Source: Siphonodentalium dalli (lineage: Eukaryota > Mollusca > Scaphopoda > Gadilida > Siphonodentaliidae). Taken from it: DNA of 64,000 nt. The stretch's first letter is position 1. Each line of letters starts with the position of its first letter. Positions 11,448-23,499 of the stretch are shown piece by piece. The notes under the pieces are model-generated. The model did no database searches. It worked only from the letters and a program-made list of their open reading frames with translations, and had not been told where the DNA came from. The DNA is taken from contig CP136065.1 in assembly GCA_032622095.1 (NCBI GenBank), forward strand, positions 41,453,503-41,517,502. Direction: 5' to 3'. The translations under genes and the position numbers were made by a program.

Positions 11448-11780
11448 AACATCGGGGGTATATGATCACGTGAAATATCGGGGGTATATATATGCATGAC
11501 ACTTGAACACACTTAAATTAAGGAGGCGTGGTTATTGTGTGGTAACAGCGTGGAGTACATGGAGATTTAATACCTGGATGTCGATTTTGAACCCCGAGGC
11601 GGAGACTCCTTAATTTAAGTGTGTTTTTCATAGGTTATCCGATTAATTCCCACCAATAAGAATAATTCAGTAGCTGACCTAAGGATCCGGCGTCAGGTGA
11701 CGTCAAATTCGGCGTCCGAGAGCAACGTCACGAATGGTGGAAACTGCCAGTTCAAGGGTCATTCATATACCCCCGATGTT
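11448..11780. mobile_element. Outer inverted-repeat element with a MITE inside
   Basis: An 18-bp arm (aacatcgggggtatatga) at 11448-11465 is matched exactly in reverse at 11763-11780. The half motif atcgggggtatat is repeated once more near 11480. The interior holds the smaller element at 11506-11625. No coding sequence is seen. Confidence 0.5.
11506..11625. mobile_element. Small TIR element (120 bp)
   Basis: Perfect 20-bp terminal inverted repeats, aacacacttaaattaaggag at the left and its complement at the right. No convincing target duplication was found. This is a MITE-like element. Confidence 0.7.
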
Positions 11781-12049
11781 GCCGAAGATAACTAATAATA
11801 ACTCTGTTATTTCACATAATTTGGATACTTATTTCCGTTTTGGATTCAGAATTTGTTTTTGAAGTTTTAATGGGGAGGATAGACTGTTTAGTTAATTATT
11901 TCAGTCGTTTGCGTCTCTGTAATAGAGAGCGAACTGTGATCGAGAGATAACCCTTCACAATCGACAAGTGCTCATATACTTGTCACCTCTAAAACAAGTA
12001 AATCACACTAATGTTGTCCGCATATACTACCAAACACATGCAGTGTTCA

Positions 12050-12690
12050 AAATATAAAAAATTAGATTTGCGATTTTCCATTTTTTTTCACTTTTACGAA
12101 TTTCGGTGGAATTTTAAAGCATCGACCCTCCCCGGTCATACGCGCGCAGGCTACTTCCACAGTAGAGCGGTGAAACGTCGGGGGCGTACCGTATCGATAT
12201 AACTGCTCACACATTAGCCCTGATACTTGATAAGCCCGTTTGAATTTGGCGTCAAGAAGAGTGGATTTGAATTAGAGTAATATATATATCACACGTTAAC
12301 AACGTTACACGCTATACCAGGAGTAAACGGTCCACTCTAAAACTTATAAAATCGTACTAAGGTTGCGCGTGGATACTGCTATACCACATACACTCGTCAA
12401 AAAGTTTTTATCTCAATGTTTGATTTTTGGAGTAGTTTTCCCCATTTGTTTTCAGTGGAATTTGTCAAGTCTGAAACCACCCCGCTGCAAGTTCTCCGTT
12501 GAGCAGGTTGCATTTATAGTAGAGCGGTCAAATTTTGGAGGCGTATCTACAGTACACAGACGTACATGCTCCTGCATTAAACTCGCTCTTTCATTAGCTC
12601 TTTTGGATTTGGGGCTAAAATAGGTTAGTGATAGACTACTTAAATATACATATTTGTGTTATATAGGGTTGTCACGAGTAAACCAATCCC
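12050..12690 (+). repeat. Diverged direct repeat pair (about 357-bp period)
   Basis: Two blocks (about 12050-12340 and 12400-12690) share tagagcggt, ggaggcgta/gggggcgta, cattagc and gagtaaac...ccactct-like segments in the same order. Divergence is high. Open frames across them are not conserved. Confidence 0.4.
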
Positions 12691-12902
12691 TCTGAACATT
12701 AGAAAATCACCATTACGTGAACATATGCTTTAAACTGCATACACCGGATTATAGAAGAAAGTCGGGGTCCCAACCTCACTAAATTAATTAAGCCAATATA
12801 GCCAGCAAATTACCCATATATCACGTTTTGACATGACTCTTGTAAAAGTAGACATTTGTAAGACTAGATACATCAGTCGTTTGATGTTCTAAACTTGTTT
12901 AA

Positions 12903-12925
12903 ATTGAATTAAATTAAATTAAATT
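12903..12925. repeat. (TTAAA)n microsatellite
   Basis: About four copies of ttaaa in a row. Confidence 0.6.
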
Positions 12926-13037
12926 TGTTTTTTTAAATCATCTAAAATCTATAAATCACATGCATGCTCATTTAATTTCCTCATCGTGTGGTCATATGTT
13001 CTGTTTATGAGGTAATCTAACTACCATGTACATTGAT

Positions 13038-13303
13038 ATATTCATTATAAATAGAGAGGTTAAGGTAATAGCGTGTACCTTGAACATCAATGTATGAGAG
13101 TAGTCCTGTCTGGTGCATCGAAACTTCATGCAGCTTTGTTTGAGGTTGCATATCGATATTCATGTCGATATTATATTCATTATAAATAGAGAGGTTAAGG
13201 TAATAACGTGTAACGTGAACATCAATGTATGGGAGTAGTCCTGTCTGGTGCATCGAAACTTCATGCAGTTTTGTTTGAGGTTGCATATCGATATTCATGT
13301 CTC
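13038..13303 (+). repeat. Two-unit tandem repeat (135-bp period)
   Basis: Units at about 13038-13172 and 13173-13303 are nearly identical (attcattataaatagagagg ... gaggttgcatatcgatattc). The minus-strand open frame across both is an artefact of the repeat. Confidence 0.75.
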
Positions 13304-13307
13304 TTTA

Positions 13308-13929
13308 TATGATGTTTGCTTATTTTACAGTCGTCGGTATATATAGGCTAGTGTATATGTAAAAGTTGTAGTTGGAAACTTTGGACAATTCATCGACTAA
13401 TGTCTTTTCTAGTTGCTTTTATAAGCTATATAATAATTCAAACACGCGAACTTGAAGGTCAAGACCCTGTTCTGTTATCAAATATTTCGTCAAAGCATGC
13501 ATTGAGCGGTCGGGTATAGTACACTGAATACTTGACTTGAAACAAATTTTATTTGCAAAAATACGAAAGGGATTGGGGCACAAGTGTTCCAACTTATAAA
13601 GCCCAATACGATAACACACAAACAAGATGACGGTTTAACGTATACACTGAATATTCGGGTACACGCCAGGAAAATTGTTTCAAGACTAGCAGAGCATAGC
13701 CCCGACAATACGCTTAGTTAGACTGATATGACGATTGCAGTTTGCAAACGGTTAACAGCTTTTAAATAGCATATATATTGGCTATACATGTAATATACAA
13801 CAATAATTGTCGTATAACCAACAATGTATCATAGACTTCAGTTGCATTAAACTACAAATAAACAATGCATGCATGTTGCGGTCATTAGCTACATGTGACC
13901 TTATATGACCCCTGTCAGTCTAGACTTTC
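13308..13929. other. Non-coding stretch
   Basis: No gene recognised. Overlapping minus-strand frames near 13419-13708 show no motif. Confidence 0.35.
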
Positions 13930-15096
13930 AATAGGGTGTGTCTTTTTACCGGATTCCAGATCCCGGATTTCGACCCGGATTTAGGTGTCTTTTTACCGGA
14001 TTTCGACCCGGATTCGGGTATGAATTTCATGCTTGTTTTATCACACATTTAACCCATTAAGATCCGTTTCTGACACGATTAAACCAATATAGGGCTGTCG
14101 TGCTCATTCAACCCGATTAATCGTATTTAAAGGTACATATCGTGCCCGGGTCAGCATACTTCTTATTTTTTCATATAGACACGGCGGTTGGATTGATTTT
14201 ACGTGATCATGATGGCATTTAAGGGAACACACCATGTCCGGATCCGAATTAATTATCTCGTAATTATTGATCATATTAAAAGGTAGATATCATGTCCGCA
14301 TCCGGTTTTTTTCTCTCTCCCTTTTTCCATATAAATTATCGTCGTTTTGATATATTAAATGTCACGTGGAACAAAGTTATAAGTTGATTTTGAGACGTTA
14401 TACTAGGCTGTTGGATTGATTTCACGGAATGATTATCGCATTTAAAGGTACACACCATGTGCGGAACCGAATTAATTTCCACGTATTTACTGATAATATT
14501 TAAAGGTGCACATTATGCCCGGATCCGGATTTTGCTTCTTATAAAGTCATGCTTATTTAATACAATAAATGTAAACTGAGTCGCATGGAACTATAGGTTA
14601 TATATGTTGATGTTTAGATCAGATCATTCCCGGATTCGGATACGAATAGTTCTTTTCTATTTCATATAAATAGTCAAGTATTTAATACATTAAATGGCAG
14701 CTGAGCCACGTGGAACTCAGTTTATTTGGAAACGGTGAACATGGCGCTTGGATTGATTTCACGCGAGAATGAGCCCATTTACAGACAAACTTTATGCCCG
14801 GATCTGGATCCGGATTTTATGTGTCTTTTTCTAATTTCGACCCGAACCCTGATCTCAATTTTATGTTTATTATAACCCATGTTTAACACATTAAAAGACA
14901 TTTCAGACCCGCGAAAACATGGCACAGGTTGCGTTTCTCCAGCCCACAAAAAAACCTGGTGCAGTTTAAATGGTTTATTGTTTTAGTTCGATTATAAACG
15001 ATTATATTTGTGATACTAGTAGTATTACTATTGTAAATTCGATATTTAAGCCGGTTTAAGTGAGATAGATGTACGACTTGTATTAAGCGTTTTATG
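13930..15096. repeat. Degenerate repeats with CCGGATCCG motifs
   Basis: Irregularly spaced blocks repeat the same order: ttggattgattt(c)acg, then catttaaaggtac, then catgcccggatccg or gaattaatt, then a tatttaata...aaatg segment. They occur near 14190, 14410 and 14755, and again in the foldback at 15178-15956. They look like decayed tandem or dispersed copies of a foldback family. Confidence 0.55.
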
Positions 15097-15262
15097 TCAC
15101 GACGCCCGAATCGTTATAAAAACACGGATAGCATATACATCCCGTTGCAGCCCGCTACTGTTTATACAGTGATTATATAGTCTGGCCGCCCGAATCGTTA
15201 TAAAAACACTGCTAGCAAATCATCCCGTTGCAGCCAGCTACAGTTTATACAGTGATTATCTA
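15097..15262 (+). repeat. Tandem duplication (about 84 bp x 2)
   Basis: Two adjacent copies of cgcccgaatcgttataaaaa ... cagtttatacagtgattat. The second copy is also the outer end of the foldback that follows. Confidence 0.7.
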
Positions 15263-15956
15263 GTTTAAAGGTACAGACCATGCCCGGATCCGGTTTAAAA
15301 ACAAAAATCTCCATATAAATGAACGCCTATTTAATATATTAAATGTCAGCTGAGTTAAGAGGAAGTTAGAAGTTGATTTTGAGAGGTTAGACCCGGCTGT
15401 TGGATTTATTTCACGGAAGGATGATCGCATTTAAAGGTGCATGTCATGCACGGATCCGAATTAATTATCGCGTATTTATTAATCATTTTTAAAGGTACAG
15501 ATTATGCCCGGATCAATAAATACGCGATAATTATTTCGGATCCGAACATGGTATGTTTCCTCGAATGCAATATTCCTCACGTCAAATCAATACAATAACC
15601 GGGTTTATATGAAGAAAACAAAAATATTCGGACAGGCAGGATTTAGATAATCTGTACCTTTAAAAATTATTAATAAATACGCGATAATTAATTCGGATCC
15701 GTGCATGGCATGCACCTTTAAATGCGACCATCCTTCCGTGAAATAAATCCAACAGCCGGGTCTAACCTCTCAAAATCAACATCTAACTTCCTCTTAACTC
15801 AGCTGACATTTAATATATTAAATAGGCGTTAATTTATATGGAGATTTTTTTGTTAAACCGGATCCGGGCATGGTCTGTACCTTTAAACTAGATAATCACT
15901 GTATAAACTGTAGGTGGCTGCAGTGTTTTTATAACGATTCGGGCGGCCAGACTATA
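15178..15956. mobile_element. Foldback element
   Basis: The left arm (15178-15511) is matched in reverse by the right arm (about 15640-15956), through gccgcccgaatcg, gatccggtttaa, ctgagttaagaggaag and ggatttatttcacggaagg. A further short inverted copy of the aataaatacgcgataatta segment lies at the centre. Identity between the arms is high. No coding sequence is seen. Confidence 0.75.
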
Positions 15957-16100
15957 TAATCCATATATGGCAAGAAACGTGGTCAAATGTTTTTGGGTAA
16001 TCGTATTTTTAGGTGCTAACTGCTATATCAAAGTAAAGTCAAAGATATTTATTGCCGGAAAAGCGGTTTCCTTTTTTGGTTTCCGAGAAGTCGGGAGAAA

Positions 16101-16935
16101 AGGGAGTTTTAAACTCGATTCTAGCAATGCTATGACGCTTAACCGCTAAGGAATGAAAATATTAAAAAAGAGAGTTTCAAACTGAATTCTAGCAGTGCTA
16201 TGCTGCTAAACTGCTAAGGAATGAAAATATTAAAAAGGAGAGTTTCAAACTGAATTCTAGCAGTGCTATGCTGCTAAACTGCTAACGAATGAACATATTA
16301 AAACAGAGAGTTTCAAACTCAATTCTAGCAGTGCTATGCTGCTAAACTGCTAAGGAATGAAAATGAAAATATTAAAACAGAGAGTTTCAAACTCAATTCT
16401 AGCAGTGCTATGCTGCTAAACTAATAAAGAATGAAAATATTAAAAAAGAGTTTCAAACTGAATTCTAGCAGTGCTCTGCTGCTATACTGCTAAGGAATAC
16501 AAATATTAAAAAAGAGAGTTTCAAACTCAATTCTAGCAGTGCTATGCTGCTAAACTGCTAAGGAATAAAAATATTAAAAAAGAGAGTTTTAAACTCAATA
16601 CTAGCAGTACACTGCTGCTAAACTGCTAAGGAATGAAAATATTAAAAAAGAGAGTTTCAAACTGAATTCTAGCAGTGCTATGCTGCTAAACTGCTAAGGA
16701 ATGAAAATATTAAAAAAGAGAGTTTCAAACTCAATCCTAGCGGTGCTAGGCTGCTAAACTGCTGAGAAATAAAAATATTAAACAAGAGAGTTTCAAACTC
16801 AATTCTAGCGGTACTATGCTGCTAAACTGCTAGCGAATGAAAATATTAAAACAGAAAGTTTCAAACTGAATTCTAGCCGTGCTATGCTGCTAAACTGCTA
16901 AGCAACGAAAATATTTAAAAAAAAGAGTTTCAAAC
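16101..16935 (+). repeat. Satellite array, 70-bp unit, about 12 copies
   Basis: The consensus contains gagtttcaaactc, then attctagcagtgctatgctg, then ctaaactgctaaggaatg and aatattaaaaaa. Each unit has two dyads: gagttt/aaactc and agcag/ctgct. The open frame at 15967-16149 runs into the first unit and is not a gene. Confidence 0.85.
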
Positions 16936-16937
16936 TG

Positions 16938-17075
16938 TTACATAGTTACATTTGGAAATCAGAGAATTACTCAAACTAGAAAAATTAAAATATTTCACCC
17001 GTACGTGTTTTTAGTTACATAGTTACAAATGCTTATCAGGGAATTACTCCAACTAGGAAAATGAAATAGTTCACA
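16938..17075 (+). repeat. Two-unit repeat (about 75 bp)
   Basis: Two copies of gttacatagttaca ... gggaattactc(c)aactag between the 70-bp and 160-bp arrays. It may be a relic of another satellite. Confidence 0.5.
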
Positions 17076-18870
17076 CATCCTTGAATCTCGAATTTGAGCC
17101 TGTGCAGTGAAAACCTATGTCACCTAAACCTAAGTCAAGTCCAGAACTATGCAGGATGGTCCACATATGTCCCAATATCCATATTATATGCCAAAATACA
17201 AAGCTATAGGCACATACCCATTTTCTAGGATGGTCCCTTAAAATGATGAACCCCAAATTTGAGCCCGTGCAGTTTAAACCTAGGCAAACTATACATTAGT
17301 CATGTCCAGATGCATGATGGTCCAGCAATATCCCAACATCCATACTATATATATAATCCGATATAGGCACATAACAATTTTCTGTGATGGGCCCTTAAAT
17401 TGGAGAACCCTGAATTTGAGCCCGTGCAGTGATAACCTATGTCAGCTATAAATGAGTCATGTCCAGATGCATGATGGTCCAGATTTGTCCCAACATAAAT
17501 TTATATCTCAGAATCGAAAGATACAGGTACATAACAATTTTCCATGATGGGCCATTAAAATGATGAACCCCAAATTTGAGCGAGTGCAGTTTAAACCCAA
17601 GAAACCTGTACGTGAGTCATGCTCAGATTCAGGATGGTCCAGGTATGTCCCAGCATCCATATTATATGCCAGAATCTAAAGATATAGGCACACACTCATT
17701 CTTTATGATGGGCCCTTAAAATGGTGAACCCCAAATTTGAGCCCGTGCAGTGAAAATCTATGTCTACTATACCTGAGTCATGTACATATGCATGATGGTC
17801 CATATATGTCCCAATATGCACATTACATCCCAGAATCCAAAGATATATGCACATAACAATTTTCCATGATGGGCCCTTAAAATGGTAAACCCTAATTTTG
17901 AGCCCCTCAAGTTTAAACCTAAGTAAACTATACGTGAGTCATGCCCAGATGCAGGTCGGTCCGGATATGCCACAACATCCATATTATATGCCAGAATCCA
18001 ACGATATGGGGCATACCCATTTTTATGATGGTCCTTTACATTGGAGAACCCCAAATTTGAGCCCGTGCAGTGAAAACATATGTCAGCTTTTCCTGATTCA
18101 TGTCCAGATACAGGAGGGTCCATATATGTCCCAATATCCATATTGCATGCCAGAATCTAAGACATAGGCACTTACCAATTCTTTATGATGGGCCCTTAAA
18201 ATGGTGAACCCCAAATTTGAGCCCGTGCAGTGAAAATCTATGTCTACTATACCTGAGTCATGTACATATGCATGATGGTCCATATATGTCCTAATAGCCA
18301 CATTACATCCCAGAGTCCAAAGATATATGCACATAACAATTTTCCATGATGGGCCCTTAAAATGGTAAACCCCAATTTTGAGCCCCTCAAGTTTAAACCT
18401 AAGTAAACTATACGTGAGTCATGCCCAGATGCAGGTCGGTCCAGATATGTCCCAACATCCATATTATATGCCAGAATTCAACGATATAGGCGCATACCCA
18501 TTTTTTATGCTGGGCCCTTACAATGGAGACCCCCAAATTTGAGCCCGTGCAGTGAAAACATATGTCAGCTTTTCCTGATTCATGCCCAGATACAGGAGGG
18601 TCCAAATATGTCCCAATATCCATATTAAATACCAGAATATAAAGATATAGGCACACTTAAAATGGCGAACCCGAACCCCAAATTTGAGTCCGTGCAGTGA
18701 AAACATGTGCCACTTGGTTGTAAACATGACAACTTTAATACCAGTGGGGAAAACACAAGTTGCCCAGCATATCTACCAATGTAGATGACTATACATGAGT
18801 CAAGTCCGGATGCAGGATGGTCCAGCTAAATCCCAATATCCATATCTTATGCCCAGAATCCAAAGGTATA
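17076..18870 (+). repeat. 160-bp satellite with 479-bp higher-order repeat
   Basis: About eleven monomers of roughly 160 bp, marked by aaatttgagcccgtgcag, gatggtccatatatgtccc and atgatgggcccttaaaatgg. Monomers at 17739, 17898 and 18059 match those at 18218, 18377 and 18541 better than their neighbours, giving a three-monomer higher-order unit of about 479 bp. The same family lies at 25545-26240 and 27995-28145 (same orientation) and 29040-29810 (reverse). Minus-strand open frames here are repeat artefacts. Confidence 0.85.
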
Positions 18871-18884
18871 GCACAATCATAATA

Positions 18885-18976
18885 GGGGTCTGCGAATCGG
18901 GGATTTTGCATCGAATCGAATCTCGATATCGAATCTCTTTCCTGATATCGACATCGAATCTCGAATCGAATCAGCT
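18885..18976. repeat. Short cgaatc-rich repeat
   Basis: Imperfect tandem copies of gaatcgaatctcgatatc. A single related motif lies near 1960. Confidence 0.5.
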
Positions 18977-19321
18977 AGTGGTTGACATTGTTTACCAGTG
19001 TGTAATTCGGTGTCTCATTACAAAAACTGCAAAATTCACTAGATACAGCAGTTGGAACTTGCATCTTTTTTAGGGAAATCATGACATAGCTATGCAAGTT
19101 ACTCTCGGTCTCATTGGGGGTTTGGGATATGTTGCATTGAATTTCTATCTAGCTGTGTCATGGCGACCATTACACAAGAAGTGACAGTATGACATTTAAA
19201 GACATGTAGTTCAATCATCGTATCACCAACCTCATGGAATTGAAGTAACTTGTCTACATTATTTAATAAAGATAACACAGAATTTGACACACTTGGAAAT
19301 GGGTACATCGTTATAATCAGG

Positions 19322-19460
19322 GAGCCTGATGGGTCTATTTGCACAATCGCATACGAAAGGTTTGATGCCCCAGATGTGTTACACCCCAGGAACGTTCAAA
19401 GAAATCGGATTTCTTAAGTTCCGCATTCCTGGCGTTTAGGGGCCAGAGACCCCACAAAAC
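19322..19460 (+). repeat. Dispersed repeat, copy 1
   Basis: About 140 bp, from gggtctatttgcacaat through cccaggaacgttcaaagaaa to ggccagagaccccac, recurs in reverse at 25115-25250. The two copies, 5.7 kb apart, flank the 20-bp minisatellite region. Confidence 0.65.
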
Positions 19461-19464
19461 CCCA

Positions 19465-19840
19465 AAAATGAATTTTATTTGCACTTTTGAGTACAATTCT
19501 GATTTTTGTATTAATTGTGCTCCAGCAATTACTGATCAACAATACACAATTTCTGAAACGAAATTTCCTGGCGTTTTCATTTCAGAAAGGGGGTTTTGAA
19601 AATGACTTCTATTTGTACTTTCGAGTACAAAGTTGATTTTCATATTAATAGTGCTCTAGTCATCACTGATTAATAATATACAATTTCAGAAACAAAATTC
19701 CTTGGCGTTTTCATTTCTGAATGGGTTTTTTAAAGTGCCCCCAAACAACTAGAAAATTAATTTCCTCAATAGTTATCCTGCTATCGCTAGTCATAATAAC
19801 CTCGTTTAAGAAACGAAATTCCGTGCGTTTTCATTTAAGA
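19465..19840 (+). repeat. Tandem repeat, about 155-bp period, 2.3 units
   Basis: Units share tatttgcactttt/gtacttt, gagtacaa, attaat(a)gtgctc and aattcc(t)tggcgttttcattt. The third unit is partial. Confidence 0.6.
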
Positions 19841-19865
19841 AGCACATGCCACGTGAAACAATTGA

Positions 19866-19917
19866 CCCTACCCCAATAATACTTAATTATATAGGAGTAA
19901 GTATTATTGGGGTGGGT
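19866..19917. repeat. Hairpin
   Basis: The arm ccccaataatactta faces its exact complement across about 12 bases, with an outer accc/gggt pair. The open frame at 19846-20034 crosses it and is not supported as a gene. Confidence 0.6.
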
Positions 19918-20069
19918 AATTTTTGTGCTGGGGGATATGTGTTAAGGAGATGGTGGGTTCGTGTTAAGTCCCAACGAAAACGCGAATTTTTTTTTATTTG
20001 CACTGCCGTAAGCACAGATAATATTTTTTCTTAATACTATCTCCACTATCATCATTGTTCACAGACCAA

Positions 20070-20705
20070 ATGGTAAAAAAAAAACTTGGTCAGAGTCAAT
20101 GGTGTAGTAACACCTAGCATTTCATATTCTCATATAAGCGATAAAACAATGCAATATTCCTTTTAATTAAACGTGACTTTGTTAGGTATTTATTAAGCTG
20201 TACAATCATGTATTATGCGAAGCCTGTATTCTATGAACTCTTTCAGGTGGGACATTCCAATTTATGATTCGATTTATTTGAAAGTATGTTGTTGCTATAT
20301 AACAGGATACCTAAACACCGGACTCACCCCATAGGATAAATGATGTGTCCCTATCATGGGCACAATCCTGCACAATGCGGAAAAACAAGCTGGTGTCAGA
20401 ACCCGGCTGAACAACATTCGCATTGAAGTAGTGTCATTCAACTATCGGCGCCAACTCAAGAGTTATTCATGAGTTGATATCCAACGTCATGGGTGTTTTC
20501 AAAAGTGGGCGAGCAACTCTCCGTGACCAGTTTTCTAATTGATTTTACAGAAAAACTTTCGTCGTGTATACTTTCTGAGAACTACTTTCTGGAGAAGCCC
20601 TTTAGCTAAGATCTGTATTATTCTTGGTCAGAATCAATGGTGAAGTAACATCTAGCATTTCGTATTCTCATATAACAGGTAAAACAATGGAAAATCTATA
20701 ATATG
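20070..20705 (+). repeat. Pair of dispersed direct repeats
   Basis: About 85 bp at 20070-20160 (cttggtcagagtcaatggtg ... aaaacaatg) recurs at 20622-20705 with a few substitutions. The sequence between is unrelated and non-coding. Confidence 0.55.
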
Positions 20706-21359
20706 CAATATTTTTATCATTTTTTCGGGCAGAATCCGGGGAACAACATTTAAAAAATCCGCTTTGGGGGGAATTTTATGGAGTTCTTTGAAAAAAGTCC
20801 TATTTACGTGCATAGCTTTATTGTTTGATATTTCGTTCCTTGTGAAATTATTAATATATTATTATTGTTGTCATTTCAAAATCCAAAATAGCGGACAAAA
20901 TGGTGTCCGGAAGTGGTAAAATTGTGCAAATTTCGCTACATTTTACCAGATAATTTCCATTTTTTGTTAAAAAAAAAATGTACCATGCTAAATCGATATC
21001 TGATAGTAATGAGCCATATCACGAGGATTTGGCCCTTCAGTGTCCATCAAATTACAATAGATTTAAAATACAATTTCGAAGAAAAATCAATTATTATTGT
21101 AATGCCCAGAAGGTAATTGAACTCACCCGTGTACTGAATACTGAATACCAATGATGGCAGACATTAACCGCCCATTTTAGCAGAAACGATGGCATCAATA
21201 TCGAAAATAGGGACAAAATGGCCACCGGCAGCAGTAAAATTGGGCAAGTTCGGCTAAAGGTCACCAGACTGTTTCCATGGCATCAAAAATAAAAACATAT
21301 TATTTTCATTAATTTATATTGTAACTAAATCTTCTCATATAATTTATAGCCAATAGTGC
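20706..21359. other. Non-coding stretch with degenerate repeats
   Basis: Blocks around 20880 and 21170 share gacaaaatgg, aaaattg(t/g)gcaa and ttccat segments, and a related gccattttgtcc motif lies near 24715. No gene is seen. Confidence 0.35.
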
Positions 21360-21563
21360 TATATGCCATGAAATGAGTGTCAAAAGCCACCAAACTTGTA
21401 TCCAAACATATCCAATGAGTTTCCAAAACCACTTAACGAGTGTCATCTAAGGAGCTTAAGTCCACGCATCTGGGGTATCAAACCACCATCTTAATTAATA
21501 TAGTATACCAAACCAACACAGTCCATAAAACGGGCACTGCCAATTGCCAACCAGTGTCCCGAA
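21360..21563 (+). repeat. Degenerate minisatellite, left part
   Basis: An irregular array of about 20 bp (caaaccatccaatgagtgtc-like). It continues at 22733 after the inserted hAT element. Confidence 0.6.
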
Positions 21564-22732
21564 CAGTGTTCACGCTGGACCGAAAAAAACTTTAGCCAAA
21601 AGTTTAGCCAAATGAAAATTTTATTAGCCAAATGAAAAAAACTTTAGCCAAATGTTTTTTGGCCAAATTAAAAAACACTTTGGCCAAATTAAATCATCGT
21701 TTTCTGGTCGGTTCACAATTAATGACTAAAACGTAAAATCTAACAGACACAGGTAAAATACACAATAATTTAAATAATTTTGATGAACTAGAAGTATTTT
21801 TATATATATAATTTATTAAAAATTTATTAATCTTTATGTGAAAGAGTGATTTGGGGGGGGGGGGGGGGCGGGATTGTCCATTTTAATGTCATTATTTTTT
21901 TTATTTATATCAATATCTTTTTTTAAATCATTAAATATTTATCCTTGCGAAAATATCTAAGTGACATCTGGAAACTAATAACTTATATTATTTACGCCAT
22001 TATCAAATTACAATCTGTCATAAAAGCATGCATATTATTTTGACTGTATCGGTATTGACGTCAAATAGCCACAAAATATCTGTCATGATTCACATTTGGC
22101 TGATTAAGCTATTGTCTTACACTTGGTGCTCATAAACCTCGACCATCATAAATACAATGTCATCATAAACATGCATTGTGTAGGCGTGCCGTGAGTGACC
22201 AGACAGACAATGGGCTGAATTGGGGATTAGGGGATTAAATGTAAAAATTAATAAGGACCTTTTGCTGCTTTGTGCAGAGTGACGTAATCTTTCTCCAGAT
22301 TAAAACAGCCTGTTACGAACAAATTGCTTACATACCGGCGTCAATGCACAAAACATTGCTTTCTTCACATTGTCATAATTGAACCACGGTCGGTTTAATG
22401 TCCATGCGTCTTTGAATGTCCGTCTTGTGAAAACTAAAGATGATTGCATATCACTTTGTGATCGCTTGGTTGATAGAGTTGTCGATCGGGTTTCACTTTG
22501 TACGATATTTCATAAGTACGAAAATAATGAAATACTTTCGTCACCTAACTTCGTCTTGAATGTCGATCTATTGAGCGCTTTTATTAATTAGCTTTCTGGC
22601 TCCATGCTTTTCAGTCTCCATTTGGGTTCAAAAAAAGTTTTAGCCAAAAGTTTAGCCAAATGAAAATTTTATTAGCCAAATTCGAAAAATATTAGCCATT
22701 GGCTAATTTGGCTACCGACAGCGTGAACACTG
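21564..22732. mobile_element. Non-autonomous hAT element with 8-bp target duplication
   Basis: The 1169-bp element begins CAGTGTTCACGCTG and ends in its exact complement CAGCGTGAACACTG. It is flanked by identical 8-bp copies of gtcccgaa (21556-21563 and 22733-22740). CAGTG termini and an 8-bp duplication are the established hAT signature. Inside each end lies a block of about 50 bp rich in ttagccaaa, present in the same orientation at both ends (21584-21632 and 22629-22680). A 16-G run sits at 21853-21868. No transposase frame is seen, so it is non-autonomous. Confidence 0.85.
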
Positions 22733-23210
22733 GTCCCGAACCACCCAATACGCATCCCAATCGACCCAACTAGTGTCGCAAACCATCCAAATGGTGCCCA
22801 AACACGCCTTGATGAGTAATCCAAACCATCCAACGATTGACACCATATATCATCCAGAGAATGTCCCAAATCATGCACGCCGTGTTCCAAACCTCACAAC
22901 GAGCATCTCAAATCATCAATTGAGAACCCCACACCATCCCATGTGTGTCCAATAAAACCAATCAATGAGTGTTCATACCCATCCAATGGCCGTCCCATGC
23001 AACATGACGATTGCCTCAAACCACCCGGACCAAGAATGTCTAAAAACAATCCGCCTGGTGTCTAAAACCACCCCATGCAGAATGTCCCACACCATCGAAT
23101 GATTGTCACAACTATTATACAAAATCATCCATCGGATATCTCGAAAAACCCAGCGAGTGTCTCTTGGTTTGGATTTTAAACCCATTGGGTGGTTTGGAAC
23201 ACTCATTTGA
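22733..23210 (+). repeat. Degenerate 20-bp minisatellite, forward part
   Basis: A long irregular array of units like ccaaaccatccaacgagtgt. Open frames across it are repeat artefacts. Confidence 0.65.
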
Positions 23211-23254
23211 TGGTCTTAATCCTTGACCGTAGCTTCTTGACATTTTGCGAAAAT

Positions 23255-23405
23255 CCTGTGCCATAGGGTGCATCGCATATATAAGGAAATGCATTGGCCT
23301 AACATTACTTACCTTGGCCATGTGAGTCACATAATTATCATAACATATGCAGGACTCCCTATGGGAGACCAGCATACATGTATATGGGAGAATGCATGGC
23401 ACAGG
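23255..23405. mobile_element. Short inverted-repeat element
   Basis: Begins cctgtgcca and ends tggcacagg. It shares gcatatataag(g)aaatgcattggcctaaca with the palindromes at 56111 and 63691, so it is probably a divergent family member. It lies at the switch between forward and reverse minisatellite. Confidence 0.5.
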
Positions 23406-23499
23406 ATCATTAATGCCGTATCAGCACATCACCCGTCATGAAAGGGTTGAATACTCGGAGGAGGGTTTTGTACACTTGTTTAAATGTATTGATATGCAA

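Noticed and set aside
16101-16935. CRISPR-like regular array
   Set aside because: Units are contiguous with no unique spacers, and the context is an animal genome.
17767-18656. Minus-strand frames with HCTGSN and GHIWT motifs
   Set aside because: Products of the 160-bp satellite. The motifs repeat once per monomer.
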